From positions 174,144-238,143 of the forward strand of contig JAMLIC010000007.1 in NCBI GenBank assembly GCA_023954375.1: a stretch of DNA of 64,000 nt, read 5' to 3'. The notes under the pieces are model-generated. The model had not been told where the DNA came from. It searched no databases and worked only from the letters and a program-made list of their open reading frames with translations. This document shows positions 44,900-53,899 of this stretch, one piece after another (positions within the stretch are counted from its first letter, which is position 1; each line of letters opens with the position of its first letter). The position numbers and the translations under genes are program-made. Origin of the DNA: Planctomycetota bacterium (lineage in GTDB: Bacteria > Planctomycetota > J058).

Positions 44900-46810
44900 C
44901 TACCGGACGAGGGCGCGCAGGACGCGCCGGGTCCCCGGGGCCATGGGCGAGCGGCTCCAGGCCTCGTCGAGCGGGACCCACTCGGGCTCGAGCTCGTCCG
45001 AGGGCGTCGGCGTCGGCGCGTCGAGGAGGAGGAACACCTGCGCGGCGATGCGGAAGGCCGGCCCGTCGGCCTCCGGCGCGCCGACGACCACCACGTGCTC
45101 GGCGACCGGGGTCGCCACCGGCACCTCGACCCCGGCCTCCTCGCGCACCTCGCGCCGGGCGCAGGCGACCGCGTCCTCGCCCGCCTCGGGGCGGCCGCCG
45201 GGGAGGCTCCAGCACCCCTTCCACGGCGCGCGGCGGCGGCGGCCGAGCAGGACCCGGCCGCCGAGCGCGTCGACGAGGCAGGCCGACGCGGCCGGCTGCA
45301 GGTCGAGGCGGCGCGACGGCGGGTCGAGGAGCGCCACGTGGTCCACGACCTCGCGCAGGCGCCAGCCGCGCCCCAGCCACCACGCGGTCGCGTGGCAGGC
45401 CTCGTGCACGCCGACGCGCGCCCCGCGCCGGTCGAGCGCCTCGGCGCAGCGGTCGCCCAGGCCGCGCCCACGCGCGTGCGGGAGCACGAACAGGCTCGTC
45501 CACCCCTCGGCGAGCGCCTCGCCGAGGACGCCCACGACCCGGGTCCCCTCGAGCACGGGCGCCGCCTCGAGCGCGTGCGCGCGCGCCGCGGCGCCGAGGC
45601 CCTCGAGGTGCCGCACCTGCTCCTGCGCGGCGGCCGACCACTGCGACGACAGGCCGGCCGCGTCGGCGGCGCTCAGGCCGAGGAGCGCCTCGGGGCCGCC
45701 CAGGCGCGCGGCGAACGAGCCCCCGCGCCAGCGCCCCGCGCGGGCGGCGCGCGCGAGGGCCTGGTGCACCTCGGCGGCCTCCTCGAGCGACCCCGCGGGG
45801 TAGGGGAAGTCGACGGCGGCGTCCTCGAGGACCAGGCCGCCGCCGACGCGCAGGAAGGCGTCGACGCCCGGGACGCGCGGCAGGAGCCACGCCGCGAGGG
45901 TCGCGGCCCGCGGGGCCGCCTCGGAGCCCTGCACGAGGAGCCGCGGCGGGTCGTCCGGCGCGAGCGCGACGTGGACGCCCCGGTCGGCCAGGCGCCCCGC
46001 GGCGGCCACCCACAGCCCGCCCGTCCGTGAGCGGTGCGCCACGAGGCCGGCCGCGAGGTGCGCGTCGGCGGCAAGCCGCGCCAGGGCGTCGGCCTGGACC
46101 TCGGTCGGGTCGGCCTCGGGGCCGGGCTCGCCCGAGAGGACGAGCGCGGGGCGACGCGCCGCGCGCCGCCGCAGGGCCACCTCGACGATCCGCCGGGCGA
46201 CCTCCTCGCGGCGGCCCTCGAGCGGCACGGTGGCCCCCTCCGGCGTGACGAGGACGACGGGGTGCAGGTCGCCCGCGAGGTCCTGGAGGTCGTTGGCCAC
46301 GGTGAGGTCGAGGGCGTTCTCGCGCGACTGGCGGAGCGCCGTCGCCACGAGCTCGTCCCTCGCCACGCCCGAGAGGAGCTTGAAGCCCACGAGGTGCGCG
46401 TCCGGCCCGCAGCGCGCGCGCAGCCCGGCCAGGAGCTTGGGCGTGCGGCGGAGCGTCAGCGTCAGCTCGTCGGCGCTCGAGGGCAGCTTCCCCTCCTGCC
46501 GCACGGGCGCGTAGTCCGACACGGCGGCGGCCATGAACAGGAGGTCGGGCCGCCCGGCCTCGGTGTGGCGCTCGAGCTCCCAGGCGAGGTCCGCGTAGGA
46601 CTCGAAGGGGACGAGCGTCAGGCGCGGGTCGAGCCGCTCCGGCGCGCGCAGGAGCTCCTTGCTGCCGAGGAGCGTCGTCGCCACCCCGCGCTCGACGAGC
46701 GCCCGGGCGATCGCCGCGCCGAACCAGCCGCGCGAGAGGTTGGTGAGCACGCGCACGTCGTCGATCGGCTCGCGCGTGCCGCCGGCGGTGACGAGGGCGG
46801 TGAGGTGCAT
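44900..46810 (-). CDS. CoaB-like - GNAT - Nudix fusion protein
   Basis: 636 residues. Residues 1-215 match the phosphopantothenate-cysteine ligase half of Dfp/CoaBC: 'LVTAGGTREPIDDVRVLTNL', 'LLFMAAAVSDYAPV', 'DLTVANDL'. A middle part of uncertain fold follows. Around 420-510 there is an N-acetyltransferase (GNAT)-like core with the acetyl-CoA loop 'PHARGRGLGDRCAEAL'. The C-terminal ~135 residues are a Nudix hydrolase with a perfect box from 'GGRPEAGED' to 'RREVREEAGV'. CoaB makes phosphopantothenoylcysteine in CoA synthesis, GNATs use acetyl-CoA, and some Nudix enzymes cleave CoA, so a CoA-related theme is possible (inference). It lies one base after the kinase stop; ATG start. Confidence 0.82.
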   Translation of the reverse strand: MHLTALVTAGGTREPIDDVRVLTNLSRGWFGAAIARALVERGVATTLLGSKELLRAPERLDPRLTLVPFESYADLAWELERHTEAGRPDLLFMAAAVSDYAPVRQEGKLPSSADELTLTLRRTPKLLAGLRARCGPDAHLVGFKLLSGVARDELVATALRQSRENALDLTVANDLQDLAGDLHPVVLVTPEGATVPLEGRREEVARRIVEVALRRRAARRPALVLSGEPGPEADPTEVQADALARLAADAHLAAGLVAHRSRTGGLWVAAAGRLADRGVHVALAPDDPPRLLVQGSEAAPRAATLAAWLLPRVPGVDAFLRVGGGLVLEDAAVDFPYPAGSLEEAAEVHQALARAARAGRWRGGSFAARLGGPEALLGLSAADAAGLSSQWSAAAQEQVRHLEGLGAAARAHALEAAPVLEGTRVVGVLGEALAEGWTSLFVLPHARGRGLGDRCAEALDRRGARVGVHEACHATAWWLGRGWRLREVVDHVALLDPPSRRLDLQPAASACLVDALGGRVLLGRRRRAPWKGCWSLPGGRPEAGEDAVACARREVREEAGVEVPVATPVAEHVVVVGAPEADGPAFRIAAQVFLLLDAPTPTPSDELEPEWVPLDEAWSRSPMAPGTRRVLRALVR

Positions 46811-46811
46811 C

Positions 46812-48260
<1,449 letters not shown>

Positions 48261-48363
48261 CGCGCTCCTCGCCCCTGACGTGGCACGGGGTGGCGCCGCA
48301 GACGGCAGTCGGGCCTGTGCATCCGAAGCGGGCTCCCCACCGGCCAACCGGTTCGGCCGGGGC

Positions 48364-48369
48364 ATCATA
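48364..48369 (-). promoter_or_regulatory. Possible -10 element (TATGAT) of the FHA-kinase operon
   Basis: TGTATGATG on the - strand is an extended -10-like sequence in a GC-rich gap. No convincing -35 is seen at 17 bases, so this is tentative. It would give a leader of about 95 bases. Confidence 0.3.
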
Positions 48370-48400
48370 CACGGCCGGTCGGGGGTGGCGCTCGCGCCGG

Positions 48401-49195
48401 CTACGGCGGTGAGAGCTGGACCGGGGGCGGGGCCGCCGGGGCCGGGTCGCCCAGGGCGGTGCGCAGGACGACCGAGACCAGCCCCCCGGGGCTGATCGTG
48501 ACCAGGGCGAAGACGTGCGGCGGGGCGGTCACCGGCGGCAGCCGCAGAGCCACGACCCCGGGCCGCTCCGGCACGGGGCCGAGGGCGGGGGCCTGGCCCG
48601 GGACGACGGCCAGGCTCACCGCGGCCGGCGGCGGCCCCGCGCCCGCGAACGCGGCGGCGATCGGGACGCCCTCCTCGTCGCCCTCCCGCCGGGCGTCGGC
48701 GGGCAGCGCGCCGTCCGGGCGCAGGGCGACCGGCTGCCAGCCCGCCACGGGCTTGCCGGCGTAGGCGGCCGCGCCCTGGTGGCGCGGGAGGCCGCGCTCG
48801 AGCGCCTCCAGCAGGTCCGGGCTGGCCGCCTCCTCCGGGGTGAGCGCGACGAACACCGGCGCCGCGATCGACCCCAGCGCGCCCACGAGCGCGTCGCGGT
48901 CGCCCGGGTCGTCGCCCGCGACGACCGGGCCGGCGACGAGGACGAAGTCGAGCCCCGGCTCGCCGGAGAGGGCCGTGACGACCTCGAGGAGCACGTCCTC
49001 CGGCCCGAGCTGCCCCGCCGGGAGGTCGGCCGGCGCCGGCCCGAGACGCGGGGCGACGAACGCCGCGAAGCGCACCGGGCGGGGCGGCGGCGCGGGCTCC
49101 CGCGCCGCGCAGCCGGCGAGCAGGGCCATGGCCAGAAACGGCAGCGGTCCGGCCGCCAGGCCGGACCGCCGCGCAGCTCTTGCGGAGCCGAGCAC
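48401..49195 (-). CDS. Lipoprotein, resembling a degenerate metallophosphoesterase
   Basis: 264 residues starting with a GTG two bases after the Bax-inhibitor stop. Signal with lipobox LLAGC ('FLAMALLAGCAAREP'). The body begins 'RFAAFVAPRLG' and continues 'DFVLVAGPVVAGDDPGDRDA' then 'LGSIAAPVFVALTPEE'. The spacing copies calcineurin-like phosphoesterases ('..ISDxHLG.. VLVxGDLV..G.. P VYxVxGNHD'), but the metal-binding Asp, Asn and His residues are replaced. The fold is probably kept without catalysis (inference; low certainty). It would be lipid-anchored in the envelope, co-transcribed with the Bax-inhibitor-like gene. Confidence 0.6.
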   Translation of the reverse strand: MLGSARAARRSGLAAGPLPFLAMALLAGCAAREPAPPPRPVRFAAFVAPRLGPAPADLPAGQLGPEDVLLEVVTALSGEPGLDFVLVAGPVVAGDDPGDRDALVGALGSIAAPVFVALTPEEAASPDLLEALERGLPRHQGAAAYAGKPVAGWQPVALRPDGALPADARREGDEEGVPIAAAFAGAGPPPAAVSLAVVPGQAPALGPVPERPGVVALRLPPVTAPPHVFALVTISPGGLVSVVLRTALGDPAPAAPPPVQLSPP

Positions 49196-49197
49196 GC

Positions 49198-49920
49198 TCA
49201 ATCGCGCGAGTTCAGCAGGCGCAGGAGGTACTTGAAGATCAGGATGAAGTCGAGGAACAGCGCCAGGGCGGCCATGACGTACTCGTCCTCGGCGTAGTGG
49301 TGCAGGATCATCGACGTGTCGTAGAGGACGAAGCCGCACATGACGGTCAGGCCGACCACGTTGAACGCGATCCAGATGGCGGGGTTGGCCGGCGCGCCGA
49401 AGATCCACGTGCAGATCACGAAGCCGATGATCCCGAACATCATGACCATCAGGAAGCCGCCCAGATAGCTGAAGTCCTTGCGGCTGATGAACACGTAGGC
49501 CGACAGGCCGCCGAAGGCCAGCGTCGCGCCGACGAAGGCGGTCATGATGTTCGCGAGGCCCACGGCCACGCCCTTGGCGGCCAGGGTGTAGGCCAGGAGC
49601 GGCGCCATCATGAGGCCGCTCACGAACGTGAAGGCGAGCAGCGCCACCACGTTGACGACCGGGACCTTGCGCACCGCGTAGACGGCGAAGAAGGCCACCA
49701 GGTAGGCGATCAGGAACACGAACGGGCTCATCATCGGGTAGGCGCCCGACGTGAGGGCCTGGAGGCCGGCGAACGCGCCGACCGCCGACACGCCGATCCC
49801 GACGGTGAACAGGCCGTAGGTCTTCTGCAGGAAGCCCAGCCGCGCCTCGATACCGAGGCTCGCGATGGCGGGCGCGCCGGACTCGACGGCGTCCGTGGGC
49901 GAACTCGAGAGCAGCTGCAT
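49198..49920 (-). CDS. Bax inhibitor-1/YccA family membrane protein
   Basis: 240 residues with seven hydrophobic helices. Family traits: the N-terminal soluble piece then 'RLGFLQKTYGLFTVGIGVSA', the loop 'AYVFISRKDFSYLGGFLMVM', and the characteristic end 'VLYDTSMILHHYAEDEYVMA' followed by 'ALALFLDFILIFKYLLRLL', in which the Asp residues line the putative pH-sensing pore. Relatives (YbhL, YccA, BsYetJ) are calcium-leak channels or interact with the FtsH protease. A GGAGGAGGG Shine-Dalgarno precedes the ATG and a promoter is proposed at 49969-49996. The lipoprotein gene follows with a two-base gap. Confidence 0.93.
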   Translation of the reverse strand: MQLLSSSPTDAVESGAPAIASLGIEARLGFLQKTYGLFTVGIGVSAVGAFAGLQALTSGAYPMMSPFVFLIAYLVAFFAVYAVRKVPVVNVVALLAFTFVSGLMMAPLLAYTLAAKGVAVGLANIMTAFVGATLAFGGLSAYVFISRKDFSYLGGFLMVMMFGIIGFVICTWIFGAPANPAIWIAFNVVGLTVMCGFVLYDTSMILHHYAEDEYVMAALALFLDFILIFKYLLRLLNSRD

Positions 49921-49968
49921 GGTCCCTCCTCCGTGCGCGCGGACCCCGGGGGCCGCGACGTGGAACTC

Positions 49969-49996
49969 ACTCTATCCAGCTGGAACCGCCCTGCAA
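49969..49996 (-). promoter_or_regulatory. Sigma70-like promoter for the Bax-inhibitor operon
   Basis: TTGCAG (49991-49996, -35) and TAGAGT (49969-49974, -10) are separated by 16 bases, reading leftward. The start would fall near 49962, about 42 bases before the ATG. Confidence 0.4.
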
Positions 49997-50009
49997 GCCG
50001 GGGCGACGG

Positions 50010-50921
50010 TCAGAGACGCGCCTGGCACCAGAGCGTGCGGCAGTTGAGGACGGGGCGGTCCTGGTCCTTCGTCGTGGGCAGCCGCACGTGCTCGTAGATC
50101 GCCTTGGCCACGCGCGTCAGGCCGCAGGCGCAGCGGGTCTGCCGCGGGCGCGGGCCCTCGACGGCCGCGCCCGGCCGGGTGCCCGCCAGGAGCGCCGCCG
50201 CGGCGGCGAGCCGCGCCTCGGCGCCCGGCGCCCCGGCGCGGTCGACGAGGAGGACCTGCGCGCCCGGGCGCAGGGCGGCCCACAGGGCGGTCAGCGCGTC
50301 GGCCAGGCCGCGCGGGAGGTCGTCGGTCCCGCGCGGGGCGACCTCCGTGAGCAGGTTGGCGGCGACGATCAGGTCGGCCTCGGCCGCCGCCTCGAGCACG
50401 CTGGCAGGCAAGGGCGGCGCCGCGAGGTCGCACGTGAGCGCCCGCGGCGCCTCGAGGGTCCAGTCGCGGCCGAGGCCCGGGTCGCGGCGGGCGAGGTCGG
50501 GCGTCACGGCGCCGAGCAGCGCCGTGAACGACGCGTCCCACTCGGCGGAGAGGTCCACGCGCCGCGCCCGGACGCGGCGGAGGGCGGGGAGCCCCCCGCG
50601 GGCGCGCGTGGCCGTCAGCGCCTCGAGGAGCGCCAGGACCTCGCTCCCCGGGCCGGCGCCGAGGCCGAGGAGCGACACCTCCTCGCGCGCGTCGTCGAGG
50701 TCGAGCGCGTCGAGGAACAGCCTCGACAGGTCGCAGACGTGCGCCGGCAGGAGGTGCCACAGGTAGGCCGCGCGCCCGGCGGCCGAGCGGTCGAAGTCGG
50801 CCCGCCCCTCGCGGAAGGTGGCCGAGAGGCGCTCGATCGCGCGGGCGACCTCGCGCGGGTCGCCGCCCGGGCCGCCGAGCGCGCGGCCGACGACGTCGAA
50901 GTAGCTGATGCGGTAGGCCAC
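50010..50921 (-). CDS. Class I SAM-dependent methyltransferase-like protein
   Basis: 303 residues. The S-adenosylmethionine loop appears as 'VSLLGLGAGPGSEVLALLEA' near residue 83, with later strands 'EADLIVAANLLTEVAPRGTD' and 'LRPGAQVLLVDRAG' fitting a Rossmann methyltransferase. An all-helical N-terminus precedes it ('AAYLWHLLPAHVCDLSRLFL'). The C-terminal 40 residues carry four cysteines in CxC and two single positions ('RCACG', 'LNCRTLWC'), which could bind zinc, as in Rsm22-like methyltransferases. The substrate is unknown. GTG start; the GmhB-like gene ends four bases upstream, so these are one operon. Confidence 0.78.
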   Translation of the reverse strand: MAYRISYFDVVGRALGGPGGDPREVARAIERLSATFREGRADFDRSAAGRAAYLWHLLPAHVCDLSRLFLDALDLDDAREEVSLLGLGAGPGSEVLALLEALTATRARGGLPALRRVRARRVDLSAEWDASFTALLGAVTPDLARRDPGLGRDWTLEAPRALTCDLAAPPLPASVLEAAAEADLIVAANLLTEVAPRGTDDLPRGLADALTALWAALRPGAQVLLVDRAGAPGAEARLAAAAALLAGTRPGAAVEGPRPRQTRCACGLTRVAKAIYEHVRLPTTKDQDRPVLNCRTLWCQARL

Positions 50922-50925
50922 GGGA

Positions 50926-51459
50926 TCACGCCACGGGCGGGACGATCCCCGCCCGCCGCCGCACCTCGTCGACGGCGACCCGCAGGTCGCCGTCGGACGG
51001 CAGGAGCACGCGCACCGGCACCCCGGCGGCCTCGGCGGCGGCCAGGTCCCGCGGGTCGTCGCCGATCAGCACGGAGCGCGACACGTCCAGCCCGAGCGCC
51101 TCGGCCGCGCGGAGGAGCATCCCGGGCCTGGGCTTCCTGCACGCGCAGCCGTCCTGGTCGTCGTGCGGGCAGTGCTCGATCCGATCGACGGTCGCCCCGC
51201 CGCGGGCGAGCTCGAGGGTCAGCCGCGCGTGGATCCGCCCGAGCTCCGCCGGCGCGAGGGTGCCCAGGGCCACGGCGCGCTGGTTCGTCACCACGACGAT
51301 CGCGTAGCCGAGCGCCCGCAGCGCGACGAGCCCCTCGGCCGCGTGGGGCAGGACGTCCAGGTCCTCGGCCCGGAGGACGTGGCCCCGCCCGGGGCGGCGG
51401 TTGAGCACGCCGTCGCGGTCGACGAAGGCGGCCGGGCGGCTCGGAGCGCGTGAAGTCAT
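50926..51459 (-). CDS. gmhB: D-glycero-D-manno-heptose 1,7-bisphosphate 7-phosphatase-like HAD enzyme
   Basis: 177 residues of the HAD superfamily. The nucleophile motif FVDRDGVLN gives Asp14 and Asp16, motif II is 'VVTNQ', and 'CRKPRPGM' plus 'IGDDPRDLAAA' complete the set. The zinc-binding loop typical of GmhB ('HCPHDDQDGCACRKP') is complete. GmhB removes the 7-phosphate in ADP-heptose synthesis for lipopolysaccharide inner core; histidinol-phosphatase is a related possibility. GGAGGAG lies two to eight bases before the ATG. It is followed closely by the methyltransferase gene. Confidence 0.87.
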   Translation of the reverse strand: MTSRAPSRPAAFVDRDGVLNRRPGRGHVLRAEDLDVLPHAAEGLVALRALGYAIVVVTNQRAVALGTLAPAELGRIHARLTLELARGGATVDRIEHCPHDDQDGCACRKPRPGMLLRAAEALGLDVSRSVLIGDDPRDLAAAEAAGVPVRVLLPSDGDLRVAVDEVRRRAGIVPPVA

Positions 51460-51550
51460 CGCTCCTCCCCATATGGCGCTGGTGAACAGCCCTCGATCGG
51501 AGCCGCAAGCGAGGCGAGGGCGACGAGGCCGAGCCGCGGCGGCGATGCGC

Positions 51551-51649
51551 GCGGGCGACGACGTAGCAACCTACTTCGAGCCCGCGCGCGCGCCGCCGCG
51601 GCCGGCATCGTCGCCCGCAGCCGTCGAGCACACCTCACCCGACGATGCC
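51551..51649 (-). terminator. Alternative hairpins after pilT
   Basis: On the pilT transcript two structures compete. GGCATCGTC, coded by 51641-51649, pairs with GACGATGCC (51604-51612), enclosing the stop codon. The second strand also belongs to an 11-bp stem with partner arms at 51551-51561 and 51608-51618. A small GTAG/CTAC hairpin (51563-51574) lies inside the latter. No U run is seen. It could be a terminator or an attenuator before gmhB. Confidence 0.4.
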
Positions 51650-53005
51650 GCCCTTGGCGCCGCCGAGGACGATCCCCTGCAGGGCGAGGCGGAGCTGCTC
51701 GGGGTTCGTGGCGAACTCCATGGCGGTCTCCTCGGAGATGTCGCCCGCCTTGCAGCGCTCCACGATGCACTGGTCGAAGGTCATCATGCCGTCGTCGCGC
51801 GCGCCGGCCATGATGCCGATGAGCTTCTTGTCCTCGCCGTCGGCCAGGACCTTCTTCACGATCGGCGTGGCGATCAGGATCTCGTTGAGCGGCACGCGCC
51901 CGAACTTCGGCGACGGGGCCAGCTTCTGGCAGATGATCGACCGCAGGTTGAACTGGAGCCCCTGCCGCAGCATGGGGTGCTTGTCGGTCGGGAACAGGCC
52001 CAGGATGCGGCCGATCGACTGGGCCACCGTGCCCGCGTGCAGGGTGCCGAACACGAGGTGCCCCGTCTCGGCCGCCGTGAGGCCGAACTCGAAGGTCTCG
52101 GGGTCGCGCATCTCGCCGATCAGGATCGCGTCGGGGTCCTGGCGCACGATCGTGCGGATCGCCGCCTTGAAGTTCTCGCAGTCGACGCCGATCTCGCGCT
52201 GCGAGATGAACGAGCGCTTGTTCTTGAACTCGTACTCGATCGGGTCCTCGACGGTGATGATGTGCAGCGCCTGCGTCGAGTTGAGGTAGTCGATCATGCC
52301 GGCGATCGTGGTCGACTTGCCCGAGCCCGTGACGCCGGCCAGCACGATCAGCCCGTCGTGCGCGTCGAGGATCTTCGTCAGCGAGCCGGCCGGCAGGTTC
52401 AGCTGCTCGAAGGTCGGGATCGTCGTGCTGATGCGCCGCGCGACCAGGGCGTTGGACTTCTTGTCGCGGAACACGTTCAGGCGGAAGCGCGACCGGGCCT
52501 GGTCGGGGAGCATGTGCGAGAAGTCGAGGTCGCCGCGCTTGTCGTACTCGGCCAGCTGCTCGGGCGTCGTGATGTCCTTCAGCCACTCGTAGATCTGGTC
52601 GGACGAGATCGGCGCGCCCTGGAGCGGGCGCATGTCGCCCTTCACGCGCATGATGATCGGGCAGCCCGCCTTGAGGTGCAGGTCCGACGAGTCGTACTGG
52701 GCCATGAGCGCGAACAGGCGCTCGAGCGGCTTGAGGCTCGGGTCGTTCGGGTTGGCCATGCCGGGCTTGATCCCGCCCGTGACCGACACGCCGGCGGGCT
52801 GCGCCGGCGCGGCCGGGGCCGCCCCCTGCGGCGTGACGGTGACCTGCACCGGCGTCACGCTCACCGGCGTCACGCCCACCGGCTGGGCGCCCGGCGGGGT
52901 GAGCGACACGCGCCGCTGCGGCTGGCCGGCCGGCCCCGCCGGCAGCGGCCGCTGCATGCCCGACGACCCCAGGGGGCGCGGCGGCTGGTTCGGCTGGAGC
53001 GTCAT
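51635..53005 (-). CDS. pilT: PilT-type retraction ATPase
   Basis: 456 residues of the type II/IV secretion ATPase superfamily. After an 85-residue Pro/Val/Thr-rich N-terminal extension, the PilT core begins 'LERLFALMAQYDSSDLHLKA'. Walker A is GVTGSGKS (224-231), Asp box 'TVEDPIEYEF', Walker B 'DAILIGEMRD' (292-301) and His box 'TGHLVFGTLHAG' (about 314-325). The 'AIRTIVRQDPDAIL' and C-terminal helices match PilT/PilU, which depolymerise the pilus for twitching. The V-T-P repeats in the extension are unusual. It follows the second MBL gene by 15 bases and so is driven by the promoter at 54847-54875. A secretin-like STN protein lies at 32033, but the main pilus genes are outside the window. Confidence 0.95.
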   Translation of the reverse strand: MTLQPNQPPRPLGSSGMQRPLPAGPAGQPQRRVSLTPPGAQPVGVTPVSVTPVQVTVTPQGAAPAAPAQPAGVSVTGGIKPGMANPNDPSLKPLERLFALMAQYDSSDLHLKAGCPIIMRVKGDMRPLQGAPISSDQIYEWLKDITTPEQLAEYDKRGDLDFSHMLPDQARSRFRLNVFRDKKSNALVARRISTTIPTFEQLNLPAGSLTKILDAHDGLIVLAGVTGSGKSTTIAGMIDYLNSTQALHIITVEDPIEYEFKNKRSFISQREIGVDCENFKAAIRTIVRQDPDAILIGEMRDPETFEFGLTAAETGHLVFGTLHAGTVAQSIGRILGLFPTDKHPMLRQGLQFNLRSIICQKLAPSPKFGRVPLNEILIATPIVKKVLADGEDKKLIGIMAGARDDGMMTFDQCIVERCKAGDISEETAMEFATNPEQLRLALQGIVLGGAKGGIVG

Positions 53006-53020
53006 GGCCCGTCCCCCCTG

Positions 53021-53899
53021 CTAGATGCGGACCTCGGTCCCCTCGCGCGCCGCGTCGAGCTCGAGCGCCGCGCCCGCGGCGGCGACGCGCGCCCGCTGCC
53101 GGGCCACGAGCGCCTCGACCTCGGCGTCGCCGCGATCCGGGTGGTGATAGAAGTAGTAGAGCCGGCGCGCGCCCGCCGCCAGGGCCAGCTCGGTCGCCTG
53201 GCCGTAGCTCGAGTGGCCCTGCGACCCCGGCGCGCTCGGCCCCGCGAGGCCCTCGCGCCCGCCCCGCGCCAGCTCCTCGTCGGTGAAGTAGGCCTCGTGG
53301 ATGAGGATGTCCGCGCCGCGCGCGAGCTCGACCGCCGCCGGGTCGAGGACCCCGCCCTCGTGCTGCACCTCGGCCATGTAGCACAGCGACCGGCCGCCCT
53401 CCTCCAGGCGGTAGCCGACGCAGTCGTGGCTGCCGTTGTGCAGGCGCGCGTGCCGGATGCGCAGGTCGCCGACGACGATGTCGCCCTCCTGCTCCTCGAG
53501 CTGGTTCACCCGGATCGTGGCCCCCATGTTGGCCAGGCTCACGATCGGCGAGTAGGTGGGGTTGAGCTGCCCCTCGAGGATGTCCTCGAGGTGCGGCGTC
53601 ACGCCGCCCCAGATCGAGAGCTGGTTGCCGGCGATGTAGGCCGGCACGAAGAAGGGGAAGCCCTGGATGTGGTCCCAGTGGGTGTGCGAGAGGAGGACCG
53701 TCACGGCCCCCTTGCCGCGCCCGTGCGGCCCGGCGAGGAGGCTGCGGCCCAGCCAGTAGAGGCCGATCCCGGCGTCGAGCACGACGAGGTTGTCGCGCTC
53801 GTCGCGCACCTCGACGCAGGGGGTGTTGCCCCCGACGCCCTGCGCGCCGGCCTCGGTGGTCGCCAGCGCGCCGCGCACTCCCCAGAAGCGGACGCGCAT
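53021..53899 (-). CDS. MBL-fold metallo-hydrolase (paralogue 1, variant metal ligand)
   Basis: 292 residues of the metallo-beta-lactamase fold, Lactamase_B_2 type. The HxHxDH motif is 'SHTHWDHIQGF' (His72, His74, Asp76, His77), and the N-terminal 'MRVRFWGVRGA' and 'GGNTPCVEV' are typical of cyclic-nucleotide-phosphodiesterase-like members. The bridging Asp of the partner protein ('YMTDTAP') is Glu177 here ('YMAEVQH'), so metal binding may differ. The downstream 'QGHSSYGQATELA' and 'YYFYHHPDRGD' supply further His residues. Its ATG overlaps the stop of paralogue 2 by one base (TGATG). Confidence 0.9.
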   Translation of the reverse strand: MRVRFWGVRGALATTEAGAQGVGGNTPCVEVRDERDNLVVLDAGIGLYWLGRSLLAGPHGRGKGAVTVLLSHTHWDHIQGFPFFVPAYIAGNQLSIWGGVTPHLEDILEGQLNPTYSPIVSLANMGATIRVNQLEEQEGDIVVGDLRIRHARLHNGSHDCVGYRLEEGGRSLCYMAEVQHEGGVLDPAAVELARGADILIHEAYFTDEELARGGREGLAGPSAPGSQGHSSYGQATELALAAGARRLYYFYHHPDRGDAEVEALVARQRARVAAAGAALELDAAREGTEVRI

